Shown one piece after another: positions 17,396-25,852 of a stretch of DNA of 64,000 nt. Made by a program: the position numbers and the translations under genes. Each line of letters opens with the position of its first letter. The first letter of the stretch is position 1. This DNA comes from an uncultured Desulfuromonadales bacterium (GTDB lineage Bacteria > Desulfobacterota > Desulfuromonadia > Desulfuromonadales > Geopsychrobacteraceae). The stretch covers positions 39,264-103,263 of the forward strand of contig CAMYNC010000001.1 in the NCBI GenBank assembly GCA_947259685.1, in the 5' to 3' direction. The notes beneath the pieces were generated by a model. The model searched no databases and had not been told where the DNA came from. It was given only the letters and a program-made list of their open reading frames with translations.

Positions 17396-18082
17396 CTATC
17401 TGCGCCCCTGCCCAAACAGTACTGCTCTGGCTTTCTCGTCCATGGTCGCATTGCTGTCAATTTCTACCGCCCGGGCATAGGCCCGTTCGACCGCCGAGCG
17501 GCTGCCGACGGTTTCGAACCATGCTTTCAGGTTCGGAAATTCATTCAGGTTGATTCCCTGTTTTTCATGCGGAACGATCCAGGGGTAACAGGCCATGTCA
17601 GCGATGGAGTAATGATCATCGATATACTTTTGTCCGGCCAGGCGGGTATCGAGTACCCCGTAGAGCCGTTCGGTCTCTTTCTGATAGCGCTCGATGGCGT
17701 AGGGAATCGGCTCAGGAGCGTACTGGTTGAAGTGGTGATTCTGGCCGAGCATCGGGCCGAAGCCACCGACCTGCCAGAACAGCCATTCCAACACCTGGGT
17801 GCGGTGATAGGTGTCGGTCGGCAGAAACCGTTCGATTTTGTTTGCCAGGTAGAGCAGGATGGCCCCCGATTCGAACACCGAAATCGGCCCGGCGCTGCCA
17901 TCCGGCTCACGATCGATGATCGCTGGAATTTTGTTGTTCGGGGAGATGTCGAGGAATTCCTTCTCGAACTGCTCGCCGGCGCCAATGTTGACCGGAATCA
18001 GTTGATAAGGGAGGTCGGCCTCTTCGAGGAAGATGGTGATCTTGTGACCGTTGGGGGTGGGCCAATAATAGAGATCGATCAT
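17396..18082 (-). CDS. Glutathione S-transferase family disulfide-bond oxidoreductase
   Basis: The 228-residue protein matches the Nu-class GSTs such as YfcG and YghU: it begins MIDLYYWPTPNGHKITIFLEEADLPY, where the NGxK motif replaces the usual catalytic Tyr or Cys. It then has SPNNKIPAIID, VFESGAILLYLA, and the C-terminal helical domain with GGFGPMLGQNHHF and YSIADMACYPWI. Characterised relatives reduce disulfides using two glutathione molecules rather than conjugating toxins. GGAG lies just upstream of the ATG. It follows the DUF454 gene by 60 bases on the same strand. Since many deltaproteobacterial anaerobes make little glutathione, the physiological thiol is uncertain. Confidence 0.9.
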   Translation of the reverse strand: MIDLYYWPTPNGHKITIFLEEADLPYQLIPVNIGAGEQFEKEFLDISPNNKIPAIIDREPDGSAGPISVFESGAILLYLANKIERFLPTDTYHRTQVLEWLFWQVGGFGPMLGQNHHFNQYAPEPIPYAIERYQKETERLYGVLDTRLAGQKYIDDHYSIADMACYPWIVPHEKQGINLNEFPNLKAWFETVGSRSAVERAYARAVEIDSNATMDEKARAVLFGQGRR

Positions 18083-18142
18083 GGTGGCAAACTCCTTTCT
18101 TTGAGAGTTGCTCTACCATTCTAACAGAGCATCAGCAGCGCG

Positions 18143-18559
18143 CTACTCTAGGCCTTCCTCACTCGTGCAGACCGGCAGGCGCAGCAGATAAATTGTAATG
18201 CACAGACCGATGGCAATGAGAAATATTTTGATCCAGAACCATGGGATGAAAAACAGGACAGAAATCGGGATTGAGACCCAGACCAGGGCAATGGCGGTTA
18301 GTTTGGCCCGCAGGGGAATCCCCTGGCCATCCAGATACCCCTGTATCATTGGGCCGAGCTGTGGATGCCCAAGCAACCAGTTGTGGAACCGCTCCGAGCT
18401 GCGGGCGAAACAGGCCGCTGCCAACAGCAGGAAAGGGACGGTTGGCAGCAGGGGCAAAAAGATACCGAGGACTGCTATCGCCGTGCAGCTGAGGCCGATG
18501 GCAACCAATAATATCCGCAGACCCCGATGGCTGATGGTTGGTTTTGGGTTTTCCGACAT
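18143..18559 (-). CDS. DUF454 (YbaN) inner-membrane protein
   Basis: The 138-residue protein starts at the ATG at 18559 (MSENPKPTISHRGLR). The DUF454 pattern is clear: a first hydrophobic helix LLVAIGLSCTAIAVLGIFLPLLPTVPFLLLAAACFARSSERFHNWLLGHP, then GPMIQGYLDGQGIPLRAKL and two more transmembrane helices. The conserved PLLPTxPFLLLAAxCFaRSSxRfxxWL stretch identifies the family. Function is unknown; E. coli YbaN is an inner membrane protein. The upstream part of the open frame (to 18622) shows no similarity and was trimmed. The ribosome binding site is weak. Confidence 0.88.
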   Translation of the reverse strand: MSENPKPTISHRGLRILLVAIGLSCTAIAVLGIFLPLLPTVPFLLLAAACFARSSERFHNWLLGHPQLGPMIQGYLDGQGIPLRAKLTAIALVWVSIPISVLFFIPWFWIKIFLIAIGLCITIYLLRLPVCTSEEGLE

Positions 18560-19053
18560 TGCTATTGTGTCTCGTCTTGCGGAAATAATTTGCAGTTGCC
18601 GACCGCAAACCGGCGCTGCCAATTTAACTCAGACATCACTCGAGGTCAAAGCGCTGGATGGTGAAGAACACTTTGTCGAACGGATTTATAAATAGAGGAG
18701 GTTGTCATGAAGCCAATGTTGCAAACTTCTTGGCGATAGCCGCCAGGCCTGAGTTTTTTCGCTTTGCTGCCCAGGGGTGTTTCGCATGATTGCAAACCTG
18801 GTTGAAAAGTTATTGTTATCAGGCTGTTATGATTTTCTCTTAGCTTTGGCCCGATTCCTGAGTGAGCTGATTTTTTGCATTTTCGCAAATATGCTGATTC
18901 TTCTGGCTCGTTTCTCAAGCCATTAACATCCTGATAATACTTGTTTTTATCGATATTCTTGGGGATTTTAGAACATTGGTATATTCGTTGCTCATTAACT
19001 TGGCGACCCAGAAGATTCGTTGGGCATGACTGCAAGCAGCCAGGGGAGGAATT
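18560..19053. other. 494-base intergenic region with an orphan ribosome binding site
   Basis: This lies between divergent DUF454 and the alpha/beta hydrolase. A strong AGAGGAGGTTGTC is followed by ATG at 18707 and an open frame of only ten codons (MKPMLQTSWR, stop at 18739). A short frame ending at 18695 (ALDGEEHFVERIYK) looks protein-like. Together they may be a decayed gene or a leader peptide. The remainder is AT-rich and presumably carries the promoter for the gene at 19054. Long antisense frames crossing here look non-coding. Confidence 0.35.
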
Positions 19054-19893
19054 ATGCAGGCAAAAATAAATGGCGTGAGGATCGGCTATGATGATTTTGG
19101 CCAGGGACCGGCGGTCCTGTTTATCCACGACTATCCAGTGAACCGTCAGATGTGGCAGGCACAGGTCACCCCTTTGGTCGAGGCTGGCTTTCGCGTGGTG
19201 CTCACCGACCTGCGCGGGTTTGGTGAAAGTCAGCTCACCGAGGGGCCGGTTAGTCTCGCGACTTACAGCGCAGATATTATTGGTTTGCTCGATTACCTCG
19301 GAATCGGTCGTGCTGCGGCTTGCGGCCTCTCCCTGGGAGGCTATGTGCTGTTCGACCTGCTGGAACACTATCCGCAGCGGATTGTTGGTGCCTGCCTGGC
19401 TAGCAGTCGACCGGTGGCGGACGATGTCCATGAACGGGCTAAGCGGGCAGAGCTACTCGCTGCCCTGGAAAATGGACAATTGGAGGCTATTAAAAAGGAG
19501 TTTGGTAAGGTTTTGCTGCCAGGACAGGACGAAGATTACCCTGAGAGCTTAAAAGAGGATGTTCTGCGCTGGTTGCAGGAGTTAAAAAGCGCACCGCTGG
19601 CTGCGGTTCTGCAAGCCATTGGACAGCGGAAAGACTATACCTTTTTGCTCAGAAGTCTTAAGATTCCGATGCTGTTGGTTGGCGTCAAGCGTGATCCAGC
19701 GACCCATCAACGCCATACCGACATCATGGCCCAGCATCTCCCTAACTGTTTTCGAGCAGTGAAAATGAATACTGGCCGCTTGGCCAATCTGGAAAATCCG
19801 CGGGAATTCAATCAGCATCTGCTGGAGTTTTTACAACGATTGGCTCCACTGAAACAACCGGGTTTTGCAGAAATGCTGCGCTCAGTGGGTTAG
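19054..19893 (+). CDS. Alpha/beta hydrolase
   Basis: The 279-residue protein is a standard alpha/beta-hydrolase: GPAVLFIHDYPVNRQMW (oxyanion-hole region, HD rather than HG), VVLTDLRGFGES, and nucleophile elbow ACGLSLGGYVLFDLLEHYP near residue 90. A helical cap follows, then LLVGVKRDPATHQRH, where the acid is expected. The usual final catalytic His is not obvious: the C-terminal region reads MNTGRLANLENPREFNQ, where NSGHxxxxExPxxFN is normal, so Gly-His is replaced by Gly-Arg. This may be a catalytically altered member. Esterase, lactonase or haloperoxidase relatives are possible. A GGGGAGGA ribosome binding site precedes the ATG. Confidence 0.88.
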   Translation: MQAKINGVRIGYDDFGQGPAVLFIHDYPVNRQMWQAQVTPLVEAGFRVVLTDLRGFGESQLTEGPVSLATYSADIIGLLDYLGIGRAAACGLSLGGYVLFDLLEHYPQRIVGACLASSRPVADDVHERAKRAELLAALENGQLEAIKKEFGKVLLPGQDEDYPESLKEDVLRWLQELKSAPLAAVLQAIGQRKDYTFLLRSLKIPMLLVGVKRDPATHQRHTDIMAQHLPNCFRAVKMNTGRLANLENPREFNQHLLEFLQRLAPLKQPGFAEMLRSVG

Positions 19894-19912
19894 CCTCTCG
19901 GAATAAAACAGC

Positions 19913-19954
19913 AAAAAAAAACGGGGAAGGACCAGAGGTCCTTCCCCGTTTTTT
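19913..19954. terminator. Bidirectional intrinsic terminator
   Basis: ACGGGGAAGGACC pairs with GGTCCTTCCCCGT across an AGA loop, with eight A residues before and five T residues after it. It separates the convergent hydrolase and ftsK transcripts and can serve both. Confidence 0.93.
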
Positions 19955-19973
19955 CCGTGAGTGATTTTTCAGC

Positions 19974-22262
19974 CTATTCAATTTTACTGATCAGTACTTC
20001 GCGCGGCTTGCCACTGCCATCCGAAGGTCCGACAATCCCTTCCTGTTCCATCCGCTCGATCATCCGTGCCGCACGATTATAGCCGACCCGCAAGCGACGT
20101 TGTAGCATTGAAATTGAGGCCTGGCGGGTGTCGGAGACGATCTTCATCGCCTCATCCCAGCGGTCGTCGTATTCTTCTTCTTCGCCCCCCTCGCTGCTGG
20201 TCGCAGGTGGCGCCTGGAGGATCGATTTGTCGTAGTCAGGGTCACCCTGCTTGGAGAGAAAGTCGACCACTCGTTGCACTTCCAGTTCCGATACGAAAGC
20301 GCCGTGGACCCGCTGCAGGTAGCCCACGCCTGGCGGCAGGAACAGCATATCGCCCATGCCGAGCAGCGTTTCAGCGCCCATCGAATCGAGAATGGTGCGG
20401 CTGTCGGTCCGCGAGAAAACCTTGAAAGAGATCCGCGTCGGGAAGTTGGCCTTGATCAAGCCGGTGATGACATCGACGCTCGGGCGCTGAGTCGCGAGGA
20501 TCAGGTGAATCCCGGCGGCTCGCGCCATCTGCGCCAACCGGGCGATCGATTCTTCAATCTCGCGACCGGCGACCATCATCAGGTCAGCCAGTTCATCGAC
20601 GATGACGACGATGTACGGCAGGTGGCCGTGTTCCAGCTCATCTTCCGGCTCGATGAAGGGAGGAATTTCCATTTCGGCATCGAGGAAATCCTCGGCCGGT
20701 TCCGGTTCGGGCGGCAGGTTTTCGGCATCCTTGGCTTCTTTGACGAGCTTACGATTGTAGCCGTCGATGCCGCGTACGCCCTTATCGGCCATCAGCTGAT
20801 AGCGCCGCTCCATCTCGCGCACCGCCCAGGCCAAGGCCAGTGAGGCTTTTTTCGGGTTGGTGACCACCGGTAGCAGCAGGTGCGGGATGCCTTCGTAGAT
20901 CGATAGTTCGAGCATCTTCGGGTCGATCATGATCAGCCGCACATCCTCGGGGCTGGCGCGATAGAGCAGCGAGAGGATTATTGTGTTGATCGACACCGAT
21001 TTACCGCTACCGGTCGAACCGGCCACCAGCAGGTGTGGCATCTTGGCCAGATCGGAGACCACCACATGGCCGAAGATATCCTTGCCGAGGGCCATCGGCA
21101 GCTTGCTGCCGGAACTTTGAAAGGCTTCGTCTTCAATGATCTCTTTTAAGTAGACGATTTCCCGATCCTTGTTGGGGATCTCGATACCGACCACCCCGCG
21201 ACCGGGGATCGGGGCGACGATCCGTATCGAAACCGCTTGCAGCGCCATCGCCAGATCATCCTGCAGGTTGGAAATTTTATTGACCTTAACGCCCGGTGCT
21301 GGAGCAAATTCATACATGGTGACCACCGGACCCGGCTTAACCTCGACCACATCCCCCTCGACATTAAAGTCGAGCAGCTTGTTCTCGAGCATTTGTGCGG
21401 CTTTGGTCAAACTTTCCTTGTCGATCGGCTTAGGCTCGCCGCCTTCATGGTCGAGCAAAGCCAGGCCAGGAATATGGTAGGTGCCGCTCGGCTCCAGAAA
21501 GGCGAAGGCGACCTGGTTCTCTTCATCGGTCTTTTTCTGCTTCTTCTTGCTGACCTTCGGTTCCGGCAGTTTCTTCGGCTCCGGCGGTAAAATGCTCGGC
21601 GCTTTGATCTCCAACACTTTTTTCTCTTTTTGGCGCAGTTCCGCACGGGCCTTGCGGGCTTCGCGGCGCAGTTCCAAGCGGCGGCCGATCCGATCAAGGA
21701 AACCGTCGATAAACAGCACCAGTGAGAAGCGGGTGGAAAGGATCAGCGCGACCAGAAAGAATACCGCCAGGATGATCGTTGCCCCGCCAATATTCAGATA
21801 GCTGGAGAGAACACGTACCAGCACCCGGCCGATAGCCCCGCCAGCTTCGTTGATCTGGCTGTTGAACAGCGGAACCTTGTCCCATTTAAGCGCCAGCAGG
21901 CCGCCGAGAGTGATCTGTAGCAGTAAAAAGGCGATCAGGCGGAGGAAGCGGAAATGCACCTCGCGGAATTTCAGCCAGCGCCAGGCCAGATGCAGACATC
22001 CCAGCGGCCAGAGCAGCGCCGTCAGGCCGAAAGCCTGGTAGAGCAGGTCGGAGAGGTGCGCGCCGAAGACCCCGATCAGATTATTGATCCGGGTCGGATG
22101 CAGGTTGTTGTTGAAGGAGGGGTCGTTGTTGCTGTAGCTACCGAGGCAGAGCAGCAGGAAGATCCCCAGGGCCAGCCAGACCAGGCCGAGGATCTCTTTG
22201 CGCATGCGGCTTTCCGTCGGTACTTCAGGAATCTCTTTGCTCATGGATGATCGTTTTCCCAT
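19974..22262 (-). CDS. ftsK: DNA translocase FtsK/SpoIIIE
   Basis: The 762-residue protein pumps chromosome ends away from the closing septum. Residues about 25-175 contain four hydrophobic segments for membrane anchoring. A charged linker of about 90 residues follows (AELRQKEKKVLEIKAP and a Lys-rich KVSKKKQKKTDEEN). The motor begins near residue 270: VKPGPVVTMYEFAPAPGVKV, Walker A VAGSTGSGKSVSINT, Walker B YIVVIVDELADLMM and LATQRPSVDVITG. The end (RAARMIERMEQEGIVGPSDGSGKPREVL) is the gamma winged helix that reads KOPS orientation sites. The start could instead be the ATG at 22244 (MSKEIP). It follows uppP by 10 bases and ends at a strong terminator. Confidence 0.97.
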   Translation of the reverse strand: MGKRSSMSKEIPEVPTESRMRKEILGLVWLALGIFLLLCLGSYSNNDPSFNNNLHPTRINNLIGVFGAHLSDLLYQAFGLTALLWPLGCLHLAWRWLKFREVHFRFLRLIAFLLLQITLGGLLALKWDKVPLFNSQINEAGGAIGRVLVRVLSSYLNIGGATIILAVFFLVALILSTRFSLVLFIDGFLDRIGRRLELRREARKARAELRQKEKKVLEIKAPSILPPEPKKLPEPKVSKKKQKKTDEENQVAFAFLEPSGTYHIPGLALLDHEGGEPKPIDKESLTKAAQMLENKLLDFNVEGDVVEVKPGPVVTMYEFAPAPGVKVNKISNLQDDLAMALQAVSIRIVAPIPGRGVVGIEIPNKDREIVYLKEIIEDEAFQSSGSKLPMALGKDIFGHVVVSDLAKMPHLLVAGSTGSGKSVSINTIILSLLYRASPEDVRLIMIDPKMLELSIYEGIPHLLLPVVTNPKKASLALAWAVREMERRYQLMADKGVRGIDGYNRKLVKEAKDAENLPPEPEPAEDFLDAEMEIPPFIEPEDELEHGHLPYIVVIVDELADLMMVAGREIEESIARLAQMARAAGIHLILATQRPSVDVITGLIKANFPTRISFKVFSRTDSRTILDSMGAETLLGMGDMLFLPPGVGYLQRVHGAFVSELEVQRVVDFLSKQGDPDYDKSILQAPPATSSEGGEEEEYDDRWDEAMKIVSDTRQASISMLQRRLRVGYNRAARMIERMEQEGIVGPSDGSGKPREVLISKIE

Positions 22263-22272
22263 TTGATTTCAC

Positions 22273-23070
22273 TCAGCCTAGCAAAGAATAACCGATAATG
22301 CCAGTGCCGACCAGCAGGCAGTAAACGGCAAATCCGAACAGCCGCTTACGGCGCACCACGTTCATCAGGCAGCGGATGGCGAACAGGCCGCTGACAAAAG
22401 CGATCAGCGCGCCGAGACCGTAGGCGGGCAGTTCGCTACTGCTGACCTGCTGGAGATCTTTTAACGACAGCAGCATCGCGCCGCCGACCGCCGGCAACGC
22501 CAGCAAAAACGAGAAGCGGGCTGCGGCTTCACCGTCGATGCCACGCAGCAGCAGGCAGGCGATGGTCGAGCCACTACGGGAGATGCCGGGGATGATCGCC
22601 AGTCCTTGCACAGCGCCGACCAGCAGGGCATCATTGACCTTCAGATCGGGTAATTGACGGCCATCCTTGCGGACCCGTTCGGCGACGATCAACAGCATCG
22701 CCGTGAGCAGCAGCATGCAACCGATGACCGGCAGGTTCTCGAACAGGCCTTCAAAAAAGTCTTTGAAGGAGAGGCCGATGACCGCCGTGGGGATCGAGCC
22801 GAGGACCAGCATCCAGAAGGTATGCCGGTCATCCAGGGCGTAGGAGTCCTTGCGGAAAAAGCAGCTCAGCAGTTTCCAGACATCCTCACGGAAGTAGATG
22901 ATCACCGCCAAAGTGGTGGCGGCATGCAGCAGCACATCGAATAACAGCCCCGGTTGTTCAAAACCGGGCAGAAAGTGCTGGGCGATGGCGAGATGGCCAG
23001 AAGATGAGACCGGTAAAAACTCGGTCAAACCCTGGACCAGACCGAGGAGCGCGGCGTGAAAAATTTCCAT
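22273..23070 (-). CDS. uppP: Undecaprenyl-diphosphatase
   Basis: The 265-residue integral membrane protein recycles the lipid carrier for peptidoglycan synthesis by converting undecaprenyl diphosphate to the monophosphate, and confers bacitracin tolerance. The two catalytic signatures are present: GLVQGLTEFLPVSSSGHLAIAQHF near the N-terminus (Glu-rich motif with SSSGH) and VGAVQGLAIIPGISRSGSTIACLLLRG near residue 160 (PGISRSG). Eight hydrophobic segments can be counted. It sits between rnj and ftsK on the same strand, 70 and 10 bases away respectively. Confidence 0.97.
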   Translation of the reverse strand: MEIFHAALLGLVQGLTEFLPVSSSGHLAIAQHFLPGFEQPGLLFDVLLHAATTLAVIIYFREDVWKLLSCFFRKDSYALDDRHTFWMLVLGSIPTAVIGLSFKDFFEGLFENLPVIGCMLLLTAMLLIVAERVRKDGRQLPDLKVNDALLVGAVQGLAIIPGISRSGSTIACLLLRGIDGEAAARFSFLLALPAVGGAMLLSLKDLQQVSSSELPAYGLGALIAFVSGLFAIRCLMNVVRRKRLFGFAVYCLLVGTGIIGYSLLG

Positions 23071-23140
23071 TACAATTCAGTTCTCTTGATTTCATCAGCT
23101 CGGGCTGAGGGGCGCCTCGCCGGCTATGGATCTAAAAAAG

Positions 23141-24820
23141 TTATAATTCTAAAATCACCGGCAGAATCAGCGGCCGGCGGGCAATTCTTTTGTTGAAGCA
23201 GCGCCGTAAAGCTTTACGCACCTCGACCCGTAATTCCTCCCAGTCGCTGAGAGCATCCAGGCTGTGTTCTTTGAGAAGGTCCCGCACCGCTTGTTTGGCA
23301 TCTTCTAGCAGTGCTTCGCTCTCTTCTGCATCTTCCGGCACAAAACCTTTGGTAAAGATATCCGGCCCCTGGACGATTTCTCCGGTCGACTGGTTGATCG
23401 CCAGCATCAGGATCACCAGGCCGTGGTTGGCCAGATGACGACGATCACGCAGTTCCATTTTGCCGACATCGCCGACCCCCTTACCGTCGACGAAAACCCG
23501 GCCGGTCTCAACCCGCTCTTCACGCAGCAGACCGTTGTCGGTGATCAGCAATGGCTGACCGTTTTCCAGCACCAGGGTGTTTTCCGCCGGCAGCCCCATC
23601 TCGATGGCCAGTTGGCGATGTTTGACCAGGTGCCGGTATTCGCCATGCACCGGAACGAAATACTTCGGCCGCACCAGGTTGTGCACCAGTTTCAGCTCTT
23701 CGCGGCTGGCGTGACCGGAGACATGGATTTCGCTGGTTTTCTCATAGAAAACCTCAGCGCCACGGCGGTAGAGGTTGTTAATCAGATCAGAGATTGCCTT
23801 TTCGTTGCCGGGGATGAATTTCGACGAGAGAATCACCGAATCGCCTGGTTCCAGCGCGATCTGTTTGTGGTCACCAAGGGCGATGCGCATCAGCGCGCTC
23901 AAGGGTTCGCCCTGGCTGCCGGTGGTGATGATCAGCACCTGCTCCGGAGGGAGTTGCCGCATGTCGCGCAGATCGATGAACTGCTCTTCCTCGATCCGTA
24001 GGTAGCCGAGCTTTCTGGCGATATCGATGTTGCTGATCATGCTGCGGCCGTTGATCAACAGTTTGCGGCCCGATTTTGCGGCGGCATCCGCGATCTGCTG
24101 GATGCGATGAATATTTGAGGAGAAGGTGGCGACAATCACCCGCTGCGGGCAGGTCGGGATGATCTCTTCCAAGGCCTTGCCGACGGTTTTTTCCGACAGG
24201 GTATAACCCTCATTTTCGACGTTGGTCGAATCGGCCAGCAGCAGCAATACGCCCTCTTCACCGAATTCGCCCAATCGGGCCAGGTCGGTATTCTGACCGT
24301 CGACCGGGGTCTGGTCGAGTTTGAAGTCCCCGGTATGCACCACCAGACCGGCCGGAGTCCGCACGGCCAGGCCGGCGCCGTCGACGATCGAGTGAGCGGC
24401 GCGGAACGGCTCCACTTCGAAAGGGAAAAGCTCAACCCGCTGGCGCGGCTGGACTTCAACCAACTGCACGCGCTGGTCAAGTTCAAATTCTTTCAGTTTG
24501 TTGTGCAGCAGCCCCAGGGTCAAGCCGGTGCCGTAGATGTCCGGTTCGCCGAGTTGCTGCCAGAGAAAGGGGACGGCGCCGATATGGTCCTCATGGCCAT
24601 GGGTCAAAAACAACCCGACAATGTCCGCTTCACGCCCCTGCAGAGCAGTGATATCGGGCAGGACCAGGTCGATGCCCATCATGTAAGCTTCGGGGAACAT
24701 CAGCCCGCAGTCGATCAGCAGAATTTTCCCCGCGTACTCCAGCGCCAGCATGTTCAGGCCGATTTCACCCAGCCCTCCCAGTGGCAGAACGCGTAGCGCT
24801 TCAGGCGGCGTGTTGCTCAT
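23141..24820 (-). CDS. rnj: Ribonuclease J
   Basis: The 559-residue metallo-beta-lactamase ribonuclease takes part in mRNA decay and rRNA processing through 5-prime exonuclease and endonuclease activity. From the ATG at 24820 it reads MSNTPPEALRVLPLGGLGEIGLNM. The metal-binding LFLTHGHEDHIGAVPFLW follows, then AHSIVDGAG, VVHTGDFKLDQTP, LADSTNVE, the beta-CASP part ATFSSNIHRIQQI, and HVSGHASREELKLVHNLVRPKYFVPVHGEYRHL. Length is right for the family. The start has GGAAGGAG nine bases upstream and overlaps the end of plsC by 20 bases. The longer open frame to 24892 was rejected. Confidence 0.97.
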   Translation of the reverse strand: MSNTPPEALRVLPLGGLGEIGLNMLALEYAGKILLIDCGLMFPEAYMMGIDLVLPDITALQGREADIVGLFLTHGHEDHIGAVPFLWQQLGEPDIYGTGLTLGLLHNKLKEFELDQRVQLVEVQPRQRVELFPFEVEPFRAAHSIVDGAGLAVRTPAGLVVHTGDFKLDQTPVDGQNTDLARLGEFGEEGVLLLLADSTNVENEGYTLSEKTVGKALEEIIPTCPQRVIVATFSSNIHRIQQIADAAAKSGRKLLINGRSMISNIDIARKLGYLRIEEEQFIDLRDMRQLPPEQVLIITTGSQGEPLSALMRIALGDHKQIALEPGDSVILSSKFIPGNEKAISDLINNLYRRGAEVFYEKTSEIHVSGHASREELKLVHNLVRPKYFVPVHGEYRHLVKHRQLAIEMGLPAENTLVLENGQPLLITDNGLLREERVETGRVFVDGKGVGDVGKMELRDRRHLANHGLVILMLAINQSTGEIVQGPDIFTKGFVPEDAEESEALLEDAKQAVRDLLKEHSLDALSDWEELRVEVRKALRRCFNKRIARRPLILPVILEL

Positions 24821-25523
24821 CGCATGCAGCTCCTTCCAACATTCGGGTGATCGGTTCGCGGACCTGCCCTTTAAGGGCATCGATATCGACATTCTTTAGG
24901 CCTGTGGTGCTGACCGGCGGAAAAATTTCCAGTTCGACCTGACCGGACTTGATGATCCGCTCCTCCTTTGCAAGGACTTGGACGCTCCCTTTGATAGCAA
25001 CCGGAACGACTGGAACCTGTGCTTTGACGGCAATCAGAAAACCGCCTTTTTTAAATTCCTGCAGTCGGCCGTCGCTGCTACGAGTACCTTCGGGAAAGAT
25101 GACCACTGATGCACCGTTTTGAATCCGCTTGGCTGCGGCGGTTATGCTCTGCATCGATTTTCGCCGGTCAGAACGGTCGATGGGAATATAGCCGCAGCGG
25201 GCCATTGCCAGGCCGAATAAGGGAATATCGAACAGTTCCTTTTTGGCCATCCAGCGGAACTGTAAGGGCAGACCGGCATAGAGGATCGGGACATCGAAGT
25301 TGCTCTGGTGGTTGGCCAGGTAAATGGCCGGTTGGCCACGGGGAATATGCTCCGAGCCATGCACCCGCAAACGAATCCCGCCCAGCCATAGCGCGCTACG
25401 GCCCCAGATGAGGCCCCAATTGTGCACGGCATTCTGCCCGAAAAGCGAAATCGGCAGCGCCAGGAGCAGAACGAGCAGTGTCCAGGGGAAGAATGTCAGA
25501 TAAAAAAACAGCGTGCGCAGCAC
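24801..25523 (-). CDS. plsC: 1-acyl-sn-glycerol-3-phosphate acyltransferase
   Basis: The 240-residue protein acylates lysophosphatidic acid to phosphatidic acid at the inner membrane. An N-terminal hydrophobic helix (LFFYLTFFPWTLLVLLLALPI) precedes the acyltransferase motifs: IYLANHQSNFDVP (HX4D in NHQSNFD), RWMAKKELFDIPLFG, GYIPIDRSDRRKS and VVIFPEGTRSSDG. I chose GTG at 25523 because GGGAGG lies 6 bases upstream. The open frame reaches 25607 only because it reads through a repeat element, and those residues (SIQSKDLHSFIQHF) have no family counterpart. It overlaps rnj by 20 bases. Confidence 0.93.
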   Translation of the reverse strand: MLRTLFFYLTFFPWTLLVLLLALPISLFGQNAVHNWGLIWGRSALWLGGIRLRVHGSEHIPRGQPAIYLANHQSNFDVPILYAGLPLQFRWMAKKELFDIPLFGLAMARCGYIPIDRSDRRKSMQSITAAAKRIQNGASVVIFPEGTRSSDGRLQEFKKGGFLIAVKAQVPVVPVAIKGSVQVLAKEERIIKSGQVELEIFPPVSTTGLKNVDIDALKGQVREPITRMLEGAACDEQHAA

Positions 25524-25542
25524 GATGAACCTCCCATATAAA

Positions 25543-25702
25543 CCTGAATCCGTGAGAAAATGCTGGATGAATGAGTGCAAGTCCTTGGATTGAATAGAGT
25601 GATGCAAAAGTCTGAGCCGTAGCCAAAGGCCCAGCGGTTATTTTTGCAGTGCTCAGGAAATTCAATAGCTTGTGCTATTCGCCGAGTACTCACTGGTTCC
25701 GG
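25543..25702 (+). repeat. 160-bp MITE-like element, copy 2
   Basis: Same family and orientation as the copies at 6865 and 31787. The ends are CCTGAATCCGTG (25543-25554) and CACTGGTTCCGG (25691-25702), more diverged than in the other copies. The interior keeps TTGGATTGAAT, TTTTTGCAGTGCTCAGG and TTGTGCTATTCGCCG. It begins 8 bases upstream of the plsC ribosome binding site and lies between plsC and the sucrose operon. Confidence 0.85.
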
Positions 25703-25711
25703 TCTAAATAA

Positions 25712-25846
25712 ACGATCAATGATACTGGCTCTGTGCCGCTTTCGTCAATTTATTTTCCTCAGCCCGATCCGCTGGGTGCCACCGGAGGCTCTCTGGATGT
25801 CAACCTGCTTGAGAACGATGGCGATGCGGATAAGGGGGCGATATAG
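25712..25846 (+). pseudogene. Possible fragment of a repeat-rich surface protein gene
   Basis: The frame 25712-25846 reads NDTGSVPLSSIYF, PQPDPLGATGGS and LDVNLLENDGDADKGAI before a stop. The Asp/Asn/Gly-rich style is like the calcium-binding or cadherin-like repeats of large adhesins, not like random translation. There is no start codon or ribosome binding site, and it lies directly beside a repeat element, so a gene remnant is the likeliest reading. Chance cannot be excluded for 44 codons. Confidence 0.3.
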
Positions 25847-25852
25847 ATGGTC

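Noticed and set aside
18646..19431. 261-codon minus-strand frame across the hydrolase gene
   Set aside because: It is antisense to a clear alpha/beta hydrolase, has no recognisable motif and spans an intergenic region.
19054..19893. Fusion or frameshift in the hydrolase because its final His is missing
   Set aside because: The reading frame is continuous and the end lengths are normal; the NxGR substitution looks like divergence rather than a broken gene.
25524..25607. Longer plsC start inside the repeat
   Set aside because: The residues come from repeat copy 2; GTG 25523 has a well-placed ribosome binding site and begins at the family's first helix.
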